Below the pieces are notes generated by a model. That model did not search any database. It was given only the letters and a program-made list of their open reading frames with translations, and was not told the origin of the DNA. Positions 1 through 9,330 of a DNA stretch of 64,000 nt are shown here, piece after piece (within the stretch, counting starts at the first letter, position 1; every line of letters begins with the position of its first letter). This DNA comes from UBA2033 sp035345875 (GTDB taxonomy: Bacteria > Spirochaetota > Leptospiria > Leptospirales > Leptospiraceae). The DNA lies in the NCBI GenBank assembly GCA_035345875.1, contig DAORDH010000013.1, forward strand, positions 74,081-138,080, in the 5' to 3' direction. A program made the position numbers and the translations under genes.

Positions 1-417
1 ACCAAAGATAAAAAATAAAAAAATAAAAACAACCTTGAAGGAAAGGTTCATTCGCATAAAGAGAGATGTGATCGGAATTGATAACCCAGTTAAGTAGAGA
101 ATATCTACAGATATAAATGGATAACTTCTCCACAAAAAGACATCAATACATACACCGATTAGAAGTGTCAAAAAACCTCGGAGTAGAAAGTATGAGAATG
201 GATAATTTTTATTCGTAACTGAAAATCCAACAAGGTATCCAGCAATCATTACAAAGAGCGGGGCAGCAAGAGAACCAATCCATGTAACAAGAATTGGATG
301 AGGTGCTTTCAAAAGTTCTCCAGCAAAATTAGAGAGTATCATTGAAACAATGGCGATGCCTCTCAGAACATCAAGGGTTGAATTGCGTTGTATTGATGTA
401 AAATTTGTTTCATTCAT
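1..417 (-). CDS. Partial membrane protein, DUF1624/HGSNAT-type acyltransferase-like N-terminus
   Basis: This gene runs off the left edge; 139 N-terminal residues are present from an ATG at 417. After a short soluble start, the motif LDVLRGIAIVSMI (residues 15-27) begins the first membrane segment. It is characteristic of the DUF1624 / heparan-alpha-glucosaminide N-acetyltransferase catalytic family and of related acyltransferases. Further hydrophobic segments follow around residues 45-65, 80-95 and 100-139. Family members are polytopic inner-membrane proteins that probably move acyl groups across the membrane onto sugars. The substrate cannot be told from this fragment. It is divergent from the next gene, with about 130 bases of shared AT-rich upstream DNA. 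It could instead belong to the neighbouring DUF418 family. Confidence 0.7.
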   Translation of the reverse strand, partial: MNETNFTSIQRNSTLDVLRGIAIVSMILSNFAGELLKAPHPILVTWIGSLAAPLFVMIAGYLVGFSVTNKNYPFSYFLLRGFLTLLIGVCIDVFLWRSYPFISVDILYLTGLSIPITSLFMRMNLSFKVVFIFLFFIFG

Positions 418-545
418 GGATTTGAGTTTTGCTAATTAAAAAGGAATTCTAGAATTCGTCAAATCGAATATTTTTGATTTTCTATGCTTTTATTTTTATT
501 TAAAATTTGAGTGACTAAATTGGAACGATTGAATACTATGAGAGT

Positions 546-1442
546 ATGTTCTTGATTCGGATTGCAACTTTGAAGTGCTTATCTATTTTATTTTTCCTAT
601 TCTTTGTTGCTCTAGATATTTATTCTCAGTCCTCCAAAGAAATTCCTTTTTTAAGAGCTACAGAAACTGCTCTTCAAACTTCAGTGTATACATTAGTTTC
701 GAAAGACACTAACGTTCGTTTGAAGATCATTGGTGTAGTTCATGTTGCTGATAAAGAATATTATTTAAATATTCAAAAGATAATCAATGAATTAGATTTC
801 TTATATTATGAAGGTATTCGCGTTAGTTCTAAAATGCATTCTAAAAACTTTTCTAAAAATTATTATGCACAGACTCTCGAAGAGATGGACACTCGACGAA
901 GCATTAAAAAATATTCCGATTTAAAGTCAGAAATAGCTCGATTTTTAAATTTTGCAGATCAATCAGAGTTGTTAAAACCAAAGCAGAACTGGATCAATGC
1001 GGATATGGACTTCCAGCAATTTGTAGAAATGTTAAAAAACTATAAAATAGGATTTGATTCTTTATCGACCAATTTTTCCAATGATAGTAAATCTATTTCA
1101 AAAGACTATTCTGAACTTATGCAAATGGAAAATACAGATAGTGCGGAATACTCCACGAAAGTGTTAAGTTTTAAAAAGAAAATGTCTCAAAATCTAGTTA
1201 AATCAGCTTTTGATTTGTGTTTTTTGGAAGAGATGAGGCTTCCTAGGGAAGCAATTATTATAGAGAGGAACAAAATTGCACTTTCATTTGTAAAACCTAA
1301 ATTTAATTCACAAGTTCCACTTGAGTTAGGGCTCTTATATGGAGCGGCGCATACGCCAAATTTTGTTGAAATTTTAACTCGTGAATACAATTTTGAAATT
1401 GAATCTTATGAATGGCTAGACGCATGGAGTCTTCAAAATTAA
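546..1442 (+). CDS. Secreted TraB/GumN-like family protein
   Basis: 298 residues with a hydrophobic N-terminal segment (about residues 8-27) ending in SQS, most likely a signal peptide. Two blocks match the TraB/PrgY/GumN fold: VVHVAD at residues 64-69 followed by YYEG at 87-90, where the family has a conserved His and Glu, and GAAH at 266-269 near the C-terminus. Relatives include enterococcal pheromone-shutdown protein and the Tiki metalloproteases; in most bacteria the role is unknown. The conserved His and Glu make a metal-dependent hydrolase plausible here, but that is inference. The gene stands alone, about 100 bases before the CNNM/CorC gene. ATG start. Confidence 0.65.
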   Translation: MFLIRIATLKCLSILFFLFFVALDIYSQSSKEIPFLRATETALQTSVYTLVSKDTNVRLKIIGVVHVADKEYYLNIQKIINELDFLYYEGIRVSSKMHSKNFSKNYYAQTLEEMDTRRSIKKYSDLKSEIARFLNFADQSELLKPKQNWINADMDFQQFVEMLKNYKIGFDSLSTNFSNDSKSISKDYSELMQMENTDSAEYSTKVLSFKKKMSQNLVKSAFDLCFLEEMRLPREAIIIERNKIALSFVKPKFNSQVPLELGLLYGAAHTPNFVEILTREYNFEIESYEWLDAWSLQN

Positions 1443-1544
1443 TCTCGATATTAGAATACATTCTTTAAGTCTAATTATCTAATTTATTATGGTAGATGGT
1501 ATAAAAAATCAAAAATCAAATGAAACAGTCAGGTTTGTAAAAAC

Positions 1545-2882
1545 ATGGCTTTAATAGAAACGTTTATAATTCTTTTTTTAGTTGCAGTAAATGGCTTTTT
1601 TGTTGCTGCTGAGTTTGCACTTGTTTCCTTACGACCTTCTAGGCTAGAAGAATTAATCAAAGAAAACAGACCGATGGCATCTATTACAAAATCAGTTTTA
1701 AATAAGCTGAATGATATGCTATCTGTTTGTCAGGTGGGAATCACAATCGCCAGTCTACTCCTTGGTTGGCTTGGTGAAAAATTTGTAGCAGTTGGTCTTC
1801 ATGGTCTTTTGAACCTAGTTGATTTTCCTGGAAAAGAAAGTTGGAATTTAGAAGGTGTGTCAATTACGATTTCCTTTATTTTTATCACTTTTATGCATAT
1901 CACTCTGGGTGAGTTAATTCCTAAGTCAATTGCAATCCAAAGCACAGAAGTAATCGCTCTAAACTCCTCATTGCCACTTCTCTTTTTCTATTATCTTTTT
2001 TATCCAATCACTTATTTTATGAATGGAATCACCAACCAATTTATGAAGACACTCAAGCTTAACAATTTGAGTCATAAGTTTGTGCATAGCGCAGAAGAGT
2101 TGATGATATTATTAGAAGAGCATACGAAACAAGGTAATATTGACAACGCAGAATTACAGATCATTCAAAATACATTTGAATTCTCTGAACATGAAGCAAA
2201 AGAAGTTATGACTCACCGTCTTAGCATTGTTGGATTTTCTGCAGAAGAAAAGATAAAAGAGATTTTACCAGTCATCGCAAAAAATCATTTTTCTAGATAT
2301 CCTGTTTATAATAAAACGACTGATAAGATTATCGGTGTGATTCATGTGCAGGCGGTGATCGAATGGCTTGCGAGAACCAATCGAAATAAAAATGCAACTG
2401 TAAAATCTATCATGCAAGCTCCTGTGTTTGTTCCTGAGACTTTATCTATTGAAAAAGTTTTACAGAAATTAAGAAAATACAAACAGCATATGGCAATCGT
2501 TGTAGATGAATATGGAGGCGTTGCTGGTCTACTCACAGTAGATGATATTATGGAAGAAGTTTTCGGACCGATTCATGATGAGACCGATGTAAAAGTAGAA
2601 GCAATTGAAATTAAGTCTGATTCCTATACTATAGATGGTGAGGCAGAGCTAGATGAGTTAGAAGATATTTTCAATGAAAATGAAATCGAAGGTATGAAAG
2701 ATGTTAGAACCATTGCTGGATTTTTCTTAGAGAAACATCAAGATATGCCATCAGAAGGAAGTTCCATTACAATTACAAAAGGAACTCTCACTGTAGAGAA
2801 AATGCAAGGAAATAAAATTTTAAACATTCGTTTTGATATGGCTCCTTTGAATTTTGTTCATACCAAAGAGGACTATGACTAA
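1545..2882 (+). CDS. CNNM/CorC (TlyC-like) transmembrane CBS-domain protein
   Basis: 445 residues with the standard three-part layout. An N-terminal DUF21/CNNM membrane domain (about 1-190) includes the family motif ELIPKSIAI near residue 125. A pair of CBS domains follows (about 205-330, with VVDEYGGVAGLLT in the second), then a CorC/HlyC domain (about 345-430). Such proteins are Mg2+/Co2+ efflux or regulatory transporters of the inner membrane. In Leptospira the homologues were long annotated as hemolysin TlyC, although haemolytic activity is doubtful. The last bases overlap the start of coaC, so the two genes are probably cotranscribed and translationally coupled. Confidence 0.88.
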   Translation: MALIETFIILFLVAVNGFFVAAEFALVSLRPSRLEELIKENRPMASITKSVLNKLNDMLSVCQVGITIASLLLGWLGEKFVAVGLHGLLNLVDFPGKESWNLEGVSITISFIFITFMHITLGELIPKSIAIQSTEVIALNSSLPLLFFYYLFYPITYFMNGITNQFMKTLKLNNLSHKFVHSAEELMILLEEHTKQGNIDNAELQIIQNTFEFSEHEAKEVMTHRLSIVGFSAEEKIKEILPVIAKNHFSRYPVYNKTTDKIIGVIHVQAVIEWLARTNRNKNATVKSIMQAPVFVPETLSIEKVLQKLRKYKQHMAIVVDEYGGVAGLLTVDDIMEEVFGPIHDETDVKVEAIEIKSDSYTIDGEAELDELEDIFNENEIEGMKDVRTIAGFFLEKHQDMPSEGSSITITKGTLTVEKMQGNKILNIRFDMAPLNFVHTKEDYD

Positions 2883-3417
2883 CGTTCCAAAAGAAATTGT
2901 AATCGCGGTGACAGGAAGTATTGCCGCATATAAAACATGTGAGCTAGTTCGTAATTTAACAAAAGATGGATATCCTGTTCGCGTAATTATGACCGAACAC
3001 GCAACCGAATTTATTGGAAGAATCACATTTGAAGCGTTAAGTGGAAAGCCGGTTCGAATCAATGAGTATGATACGGGTATGGCGCATATCGAATTAAAAA
3101 ATATTGCCTCTGTGTTTGCAATCGTTCCAGCAACTGCAAACATAATTGGTAAATTCGCAAATGGAATTGCTGATGATTTAGTTACCTCAACATACCTTGC
3201 ATCCACTTGTCCAATCTTACTCGCCCCAGCTATGAATCCTGGAATGTATATGAGCCCAGCAGTGCAAAGAAATTTAAAGATCTTAGAAAAAGATGGAGTC
3301 CAGATTTTAGATCCATCTTCTGGGATGGTTGTATGCGGGGATGAAGGGCAGGGAAAGCTTGCCGACTTATCCTTGATTCAATCTAAAATCATTGAACTAC
3401 ATAAAAAAAACTCTTAG
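2875..3417 (+). CDS. coaC: Stand-alone phosphopantothenoylcysteine decarboxylase
   Basis: 180 residues, a single HFCD flavoprotein domain. CoaC decarboxylates 4'-phosphopantothenoylcysteine to 4'-phosphopantetheine in coenzyme A synthesis. Visible signatures are GSIAAYK (14-20), the active-site His in AHIEL (His71), ATANIIGKFANGIADD (86-101), PAMN (119-122) and the catalytic Cys in VVCGDEGQGKL (Cys154). The chain ends right after this motif, so the CoaB ligase domain of the usual CoaBC fusion is absent; a separate coaB lies at 18533-19195. I chose ATG 2875, preceded by AGAGG, rather than in-frame ATG 2854, because the homologous sequence begins there. It overlaps the upstream gene by 8 bases and the convergent lipocalin gene by 4. 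Confidence 0.9.
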   Translation: MTNVPKEIVIAVTGSIAAYKTCELVRNLTKDGYPVRVIMTEHATEFIGRITFEALSGKPVRINEYDTGMAHIELKNIASVFAIVPATANIIGKFANGIADDLVTSTYLASTCPILLAPAMNPGMYMSPAVQRNLKILEKDGVQILDPSSGMVVCGDEGQGKLADLSLIQSKIIELHKKNS

Positions 3418-3929
3418 GGTTTGTTTTCAATTTTCTTTAGATTGGATAAATTATAACCAAGACCTTTCACCCTCTCTAAAATCTGGTTATAGGTTGTTTC
3501 AGGCAGAGTCGGAGTTCTAGCCATAATCCAAATGTATTTTTGATCAGGGACTCCAATGACTGACCATTGGTAGCTACTCTCTAGGTCAATAATCAAATAA
3601 TCAAATTTTAGTGGCCAGAAGGGGGAAACTTTCCAATAGGAATTATTTTCTCGATCTATAATATAGCCCGTCTGTGGAATAGATTTCACAGGACCGGTTA
3701 AACTATCTTTGTTAAAAGTAAATTGTATATCGATTTGGTCTCTTTCTTGGTTGTAGGTATAGATTTCAATCGCATTATACGCTCCCTCTTCAAAGGATGT
3801 TGGTCGACTTGCGATTACATACCATTTACCCATAAAGCGATTTAGGTCTACTTTAGGAACTGTCTGTCGGAACTCTTGAGAGCTACCGCATTGAATTAGT
3901 AAAAATAAAAAAAAGAATATAAATCTCAT
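3414..3929 (-). CDS. blc: Lipocalin-family outer-membrane lipoprotein (Blc-like)
   Basis: 171 residues. The signal peptide ends in a lipobox with Cys14 (LIQC), so this is a lipoprotein. The lipocalin signature GKWYVIASRP follows at residues 34-43, and the Blc-type pattern continues through the YNAIEIYTYN, PFWPLKFDYLIIDL and IMARTP segments. Bacterial Blc proteins are outer-membrane lipocalins that bind fatty acids or lysophospholipids and help envelope maintenance. ATG 3929 is chosen over the in-frame start further upstream because GGAG sits 7 bases ahead of it and the signal peptide starts cleanly there. It is convergent with coaC. Confidence 0.88.
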   Translation of the reverse strand: MRFIFFFLFLLIQCGSSQEFRQTVPKVDLNRFMGKWYVIASRPTSFEEGAYNAIEIYTYNQERDQIDIQFTFNKDSLTGPVKSIPQTGYIIDRENNSYWKVSPFWPLKFDYLIIDLESSYQWSVIGVPDQKYIWIMARTPTLPETTYNQILERVKGLGYNLSNLKKIENKP

Positions 3930-4094
3930 AGTTTCTCCTCTTTCTTTGACTCGTGTTTGTTTCAATTTTACAAAATTCTCATTGGAATATTTTATTCACA
4001 CTTTAAATAATCGGTTGTCGAAAGAAGATAAGAATTATTCTATAAAAAATGAGTTTACACTAATTCATAAATCGCTAGGATATCGCAAAAATCT

Positions 4095-5987
4095 ATGGAA
4101 GCAAATAAAACTGATTTCAAACTCTCAAAATTTACCATCCGAGTAAAAATGATTTCCATCATATCCCTAATTATGGTCGTTTCCATCTCTCTTATGATTC
4201 TGATTGCTAGTTATGCATTTCGAAAAGATAGCGAGATTCGAGTTGAAGAGTTGAATATAAAATTAGCAGAGGTAATTGGTTTAAAAGTTAAAACAGATAT
4301 TGAGTCTGTCATTGAAAAAACTAGACTCATGGCAAATGTTGCTGAACAAAGATTTAATTCGGAAAAGGATAAAGAGAAGTTAGTAGAAGCGTTTTTTAAA
4401 GACGATATCAATTTTATGCTTTTTGGAATTTTTTCAGAAGATAAGGGTGTATTGAAAGCAAAGCAAGTCAATTTTAATAATAAATATCTTTCTGAAAACG
4501 GTGTCTCTGAAGAAGACTTACAGAAACTGTTAAATATTCATTCAAAGGAATTAATTAAGGCGTTTACGGGAGAATCTGTTATTCACAATGCAAGTCAAGG
4601 ATTTCCATACCCAATAGTAGCAATTGCTCTACCGCACAGAAGTGATTATGACTCTAGAACTATTTTAATCACACTATTTAGAATGGAAAAGTTTTTAAAC
4701 GCTTTTAAAACAGCTGGTATTTCTGAAAATTTCATGGTGAATGGAGAAGGTATCGTTTTAGCTCATCCAAATTCCAACATAGTATTATCTGGAACTAATT
4801 TATCTGAATCGCCTATCGTTAAGACTATGATGAAAAGCACAGTCGATAATGGTCTTACACGTTATGAGCATGAAGAAACAAAAAAATATTACTTAGGTTC
4901 TTATAAAAAAATTGGCTTCGCAGGAGTAGGAGTCATATCAACAGTTTTAGAAGAGAAAGCTTTTCAAGAAGTATACAATATCCAACGTCGCAATCTTTTA
5001 ATACTTGGTATAACTCTTTGCACAGCGATACTCATTGTTTTGTTTTTTGCAAATACACTGACCAGTCCAATTTTAAATTTAGTAGATGCGACTAAGAAAA
5101 TTGAAGAAGGAGTCTTCCGAGTAGATATTAAACCAACAGTCAGAGATGAAGTAGGTTTATTGACTAATTCATTTGTAAAAATGGGTAAAGGGCTTGAAGA
5201 AAGAGAGAAAGTAAAAGATGCACTTGGGCGTTTTGTAAACAAAGAAGTTGCAGAGATGGTTCTTAAAGGAGAGTTGAAACTTGGAGGTGAAAAGAAAAAC
5301 TGTGCTATCTTTTTTTCTGACATACGCTCGTTTACCGCTATTTCCGAAAAGTTAGATCCGCAAGAAGTGGTTGAGTTTTTAAATGCTTATATGACTGAAA
5401 TGGTTCGTTGTGTGAATGAAACACATGGAACTGTAGATAAATTTATTGGGGATGCTGTAATGGCAACTTGGGGAGCAGCATTTTCGCGTGGCAATGATGC
5501 TGAAAATGCAGTAAATGGAGCACTCATGATGCGTTCTGTTCTTCTCAAATTCAACGAAGGTAGAGGTGGAGATAAGAAACCAATTATTAAAATTGGCTGT
5601 GGGCTTAATTATGGTCCTGTTGTTGCAGGACAAATTGGATCTTCTGATAAAATGGAATACACTGTAATTGGAGATGCTGTGAATTTGGCTTCTCGCGTAG
5701 AAACATTGAATAAACCATTTGGAACAGATATTTTAATCAGTGAAGATTTATATCTACTCGTTAAGGATATTTTCAAAGTAGAGAAAATGAAAGCAATCAA
5801 GGTGAAAGGTAAAGAAGCACCCCAAACTATTTATGCAGTCATTGGTCGCTTTGACGATCCAAACTGCCCTGCTGATTTGGCTGCTGTGCGAAAGTTAGTT
5901 GGAATCAAATATGAAGAACCTAAACCATCCTCAGGGAAGGAAGATGAGGATGAAGAAAAGGAAGTAAAGTATGAGATCATTGAATAG
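4095..5987 (+). CDS. Transmembrane adenylate cyclase, class III (sensor-HAMP-CHD)
   Basis: 630 residues: TM helix 1 (about 19-41), an extracytoplasmic Cache-like sensor region (about 42-300), TM helix 2 (about 300-320), HAMP (about 321-375) and a class III cyclase homology domain (about 395-590). The metal-binding aspartates are Asp409 (FFSDIRSF) and Asp453 (FIGDA). Lys449 (DKFIGD) and the Thr of EYTVIGDAVNLASR are the substrate-selecting Lys/Thr pair expected for ATP rather than GTP. The product is therefore probably cAMP, made in response to a periplasmic signal. The last 17 bases overlap the start of the FecR gene, implying translational coupling. The tail after residue 600 is acidic and low in complexity. 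Confidence 0.9.
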   Translation: MEANKTDFKLSKFTIRVKMISIISLIMVVSISLMILIASYAFRKDSEIRVEELNIKLAEVIGLKVKTDIESVIEKTRLMANVAEQRFNSEKDKEKLVEAFFKDDINFMLFGIFSEDKGVLKAKQVNFNNKYLSENGVSEEDLQKLLNIHSKELIKAFTGESVIHNASQGFPYPIVAIALPHRSDYDSRTILITLFRMEKFLNAFKTAGISENFMVNGEGIVLAHPNSNIVLSGTNLSESPIVKTMMKSTVDNGLTRYEHEETKKYYLGSYKKIGFAGVGVISTVLEEKAFQEVYNIQRRNLLILGITLCTAILIVLFFANTLTSPILNLVDATKKIEEGVFRVDIKPTVRDEVGLLTNSFVKMGKGLEEREKVKDALGRFVNKEVAEMVLKGELKLGGEKKNCAIFFSDIRSFTAISEKLDPQEVVEFLNAYMTEMVRCVNETHGTVDKFIGDAVMATWGAAFSRGNDAENAVNGALMMRSVLLKFNEGRGGDKKPIIKIGCGLNYGPVVAGQIGSSDKMEYTVIGDAVNLASRVETLNKPFGTDILISEDLYLLVKDIFKVEKMKAIKVKGKEAPQTIYAVIGRFDDPNCPADLAAVRKLVGIKYEEPKPSSGKEDEDEEKEVKYEIIE

Positions 5988-8112
5988 CAATCGGATTATT
6001 GTATCTGTTCTGCTATTCCTAATTTTCTTTTTTTCCGTTTTATTGTATATTGATTTTAAACGGAAAATTGGAGTTGGCGCGGAGGAGGTAATCGGCATTA
6101 TCCGCTATAAAGAAAAGCTGATTCAAAGAAAAATAGATGGACAGGTTGTTTGGGAAACCGTAGATCGTGATACACCAATTTCCAATAGAGATTCCGTGCG
6201 GACAGCGGATAATTCAACAGTCTCTATCGAGCTAAATGACAAGACTCAGATTGATATGGATGAAAATAGCATGATTCTTCTCGATTTTTCCAACCAGAAT
6301 ATCAATCTTGATTTTGCTTACGGGGCGTTTGCTGCAAAAAGATCTGAGAATCAAGCAGATACAAAATTGAATATTAAATCTGGTAGCAAAACGATCGAGT
6401 TAAATAAATCAGATGTAAAATTAACAAAGGTCGATGAAAAGAAATTAGATATCATTGTTGATAAAGGAAATGCAACAATCAAAACAAAAGAAGGAGAGAG
6501 TGTAATTCAAAAAGATCAACTTGCTTCATTAAAAGAAGAAAAAGTTGAAATACATTCTGTTCCAGTTAAATTAAATAAGCCAGCAGATCGGGCTGTTATA
6601 CTCGGAAATGAAATTTCTGCAATAAACTTCTCTTGGGATGTGCAGACAGGATCGAACGCAGATTTCGAAACAACTCTTGAGATAGCAGAGGATTATAAGT
6701 TTAGTAAGAAATTAAAAAAAATACCAGTAAAGAAAGAGAAAAATCTAGAACTTAAACTTCCTGTTTCAACATACTATTGGCGTATTATTACTAATAGCAA
6801 GAACTTAACGCCTGAAGTGAGTGAGTCACGCAAGCTCTCGATCATAAAGGAAGAACCAATTCGCCTTTTCTCGCCTGTAAATAACACTAAGTATCCACTG
6901 ATTAGCACTAATCCAATTATTAACTTTTCTTGGAATACAAGTGAATACGCATCCTCCTATAAATTGGAAATCGCTAAAGATATCGAGTTTAAAGAAATTA
7001 TTAAAACGATAGACTCTCATACAAATCGGTTTGCTATCGATAGTTTGGGTGAAGGTAGATACTATAGTAGGGTGAGTGCGAGATTTCTTTCCCAAGAAGT
7101 TCCACCTAAAGTATCAGAGTCTGTTACCTTCTCTATCGAGAAAAAAGTTGATTTAGACCCTGTAGAAATCGCTGCAATTGAAAATACAGCAACTACCGTA
7201 ACTGCAATCGAAAAAGAAAAATTTGTATTAAACTGGAAAGGAGCTCCTGAATATTCTTCCTATGAAGTTCAGATTGCTGAGGACAAAGCATTCCAAAATA
7301 TAGTAGAGACTCAAAAAGTGAATCGAAACTTCTTAGTCCCAAAGTCATTAAAAAAGAATACTTACTTTTGGAGAGTAAAAGGTCTTACTAAAGATGGAAA
7401 AAGTTCGAACTATTCTAGCTCCCGCTTTGAAGTTAGAGAACCTGCTAGTTTAGAATTGTTATCTCCAGCGGATAACGCTGAGTTTGCTATAAAACCAAAT
7501 GAAAAAATTGCTTTTAAATGGAATAAGATCGATATCTACGGAACATATAAATTAGAGATATCAGATAAACCAGATTTTAAAACAATCTATAAATCAGAAA
7601 TGACTACTTCCTTTGGTGTAAGCCTTGATGGATTTACATCTGGAACTTACTATGTGCGTCTAACACTTATTAACCAAGAAACAAATGAAGAACTTCTTAG
7701 GAGTAAGCAGAAATCTTTTCGAATTCCTTTATCCATTTCTGAGCCAGTTCTACTCTATCCTGTAAAAGCAGAGACTGTGGATATGTCAGATTCAGATGTT
7801 TTGCAATTTAAATGGGATACGGTTCCGAATGCGATATCATATAAATTTGAGATGTTTCAAAAAGTTGAAAATGGAGACAAACTTCTTATATCTGATGATA
7901 CGATTGCTAATCAATACACAATTAAAGATTTAAATATATTAGATGAAGGTAAATTCAAGTGGCAAGTAAAAGCAAAGGTGAAAAGTTCAGAAGGTAAAGA
8001 ATATATTTCTCCAATTGCAATGGATTATTTTTCAATTTCTTTGAAAACCTCACCTTCTACAGCTCCGGAAATTATTTCTCCTCGAAAACAACATATTGAT
8101 AAGAAATTTTAA
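5971..8112 (+). CDS. FecR-domain protein with Fn3-like repeats
   Basis: 713 residues. An N-terminal TM anchor (about 7-28) is followed by a FecR domain (about 60-190; 'RDSVRTADNSTVSIEL' is its typical core). About five Ig/fibronectin-III-like repeats of roughly 95 residues fill the rest, each with a pattern like FxWxxxxxAxxYxLEIAxDxxF and a closing 'G.YY.RV' strand. FecR domains in iron systems relay signals to sigma factors, but in spirochaetes this FecR-Fn3 arrangement has no established role; a periplasmic or surface scaffold is my guess. The ATG overlaps the cyclase gene by 17 bases and has AAGGAAG about 6 bases upstream, so it should be translated with the cyclase. The next gene carries the same type of Fn3-like domain. 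Confidence 0.8.
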   Translation: MRSLNSNRIIVSVLLFLIFFFSVLLYIDFKRKIGVGAEEVIGIIRYKEKLIQRKIDGQVVWETVDRDTPISNRDSVRTADNSTVSIELNDKTQIDMDENSMILLDFSNQNINLDFAYGAFAAKRSENQADTKLNIKSGSKTIELNKSDVKLTKVDEKKLDIIVDKGNATIKTKEGESVIQKDQLASLKEEKVEIHSVPVKLNKPADRAVILGNEISAINFSWDVQTGSNADFETTLEIAEDYKFSKKLKKIPVKKEKNLELKLPVSTYYWRIITNSKNLTPEVSESRKLSIIKEEPIRLFSPVNNTKYPLISTNPIINFSWNTSEYASSYKLEIAKDIEFKEIIKTIDSHTNRFAIDSLGEGRYYSRVSARFLSQEVPPKVSESVTFSIEKKVDLDPVEIAAIENTATTVTAIEKEKFVLNWKGAPEYSSYEVQIAEDKAFQNIVETQKVNRNFLVPKSLKKNTYFWRVKGLTKDGKSSNYSSSRFEVREPASLELLSPADNAEFAIKPNEKIAFKWNKIDIYGTYKLEISDKPDFKTIYKSEMTTSFGVSLDGFTSGTYYVRLTLINQETNEELLRSKQKSFRIPLSISEPVLLYPVKAETVDMSDSDVLQFKWDTVPNAISYKFEMFQKVENGDKLLISDDTIANQYTIKDLNILDEGKFKWQVKAKVKSSEGKEYISPIAMDYFSISLKTSPSTAPEIISPRKQHIDKKF

Positions 8113-8127
8113 TTAAGGATGGATCGA

Positions 8128-9330
8128 ATGCGAATAAAATATTTATTACTTTTTATTTTAATAGCGGCAAATAGTATTATTGCTCAATCCACTGAAAATA
8201 ATCCGAAAAAAACTTCAATTAAATGGAAGAATGTTGAAAATGCAATTGGATATAAATTAGAAATTCGACCAGATAAAGAGAAAGAAATGCAAATCAATTC
8301 CACAGAAAATGAAGTATTTCTAGATTTGAAACCAGGAAAGTATGAATATAGAGTTGGTGCTTTGAACAAATTCAAGAAAGTAAAGCATTGGAGTAAATGG
8401 TCTAGCCTAGAAGTGATTTATTCTCAGCCTCCAATTGTAGAGGAAAATTTAAAATATACTTTTACCATTCCCGAGAAAAAGCAAGATATAGTAGTAAAAG
8501 GTAAGTATTTTCTGGAAGATATCGAAGTTGAATTGGAATCAAGCAATGGGATAGTTCCTATTAATGAGATAAAAAGAGTTTCAGAGTCTGAAATAAAATT
8601 TAGTGTTAATTTGGAAACTTTCACTAGTCCTGATTCTTTTCGTTTAACGTTACGAAATCCTTTAAATAAATCTACTTCAGTCGATTCCTTTGTTCTTTTG
8701 CAGGAAAAACCAAAATCAGCGGAGCCTAATATAGCGGAGACCAAAGACACTAAGCCTGATGATCCGACAAAGATAGACAAAGACAATTCAGTAGCAAAGG
8801 AAACGAGAGAAGGAACTGATACAACTACAGAAGTGACCAAAGGTGAACCTAAAAAATCCTATTTTGCTGAAGTTTTCCCCCCTCTCTGGCGATCTAGTTT
8901 GATTCCTGGCTGGGGACAATATTACAAAGGCGAAAAAACCAAAGCATATATCTTTGGAGGTTCTGTGGTATTTTTTCTGAGTAGTGTATTCTTTTTTGAG
9001 AGTTATAAACAATACTCATTGTCTAGATCTGATCAATTTTCTAACCTGCTATTTCTTTTACCAGGTGATAGAAATTTATTGCCTGCTGCAATTTATTTAA
9101 GAAGCCAATCTATTGAATCTAGGAATAATGCTCAGGAAGAAGTTAATAAACAAGAGGCTGTCGTGGGAGTTGCAACCGCTATCTATTTGTATAACGTTGT
9201 CGATATTTTGATTAACCGTAAATCTTCAGATAAAATCATAAATGCACCTGAGAAGACATCAGGATTATTTTTTAATATGGGAAACCAAGGCAGAGGAAGT
9301 TTTCAGTTTGGTTTCTCCTATCGTTTTTAA
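8128..9330 (+). CDS. Fn3-like secreted/membrane protein, PGWGQ-type C-terminal domain
   Basis: 400 residues with a signal peptide (about 1-21, ending IIAQS). An Fn3-like domain (about 30-100) includes YKLEIRP and YEYRVGALNKF; a possible IPT/TIG-like stretch follows (about 105-190), then a charged linker. The membrane-associated C-terminal domain opens with SLIPGWGQYYKGEKTKAY (about residues 256-273), the signature of DUF5683-like proteins. In-frame ATG 8119 exists, but AAGGA at 8115-8119 is correctly spaced only for ATG 8128, which also starts the signal peptide. The gene follows the FecR gene by 15 bases and is probably its partner. A shorter paralogue lies at 22589-23476. Function unknown. 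Confidence 0.75.
   Translation: MRIKYLLLFILIAANSIIAQSTENNPKKTSIKWKNVENAIGYKLEIRPDKEKEMQINSTENEVFLDLKPGKYEYRVGALNKFKKVKHWSKWSSLEVIYSQPPIVEENLKYTFTIPEKKQDIVVKGKYFLEDIEVELESSNGIVPINEIKRVSESEIKFSVNLETFTSPDSFRLTLRNPLNKSTSVDSFVLLQEKPKSAEPNIAETKDTKPDDPTKIDKDNSVAKETREGTDTTTEVTKGEPKKSYFAEVFPPLWRSSLIPGWGQYYKGEKTKAYIFGGSVVFFLSSVFFFESYKQYSLSRSDQFSNLLFLLPGDRNLLPAAIYLRSQSIESRNNAQEEVNKQEAVVGVATAIYLYNVVDILINRKSSDKIINAPEKTSGLFFNMGNQGRGSFQFGFSYRF

Noticed and set aside
3946..4146. 66-codon plus-strand frame before the cyclase
   Set aside because: Overlaps the cyclase start in another frame, no ribosome site, no family pattern.
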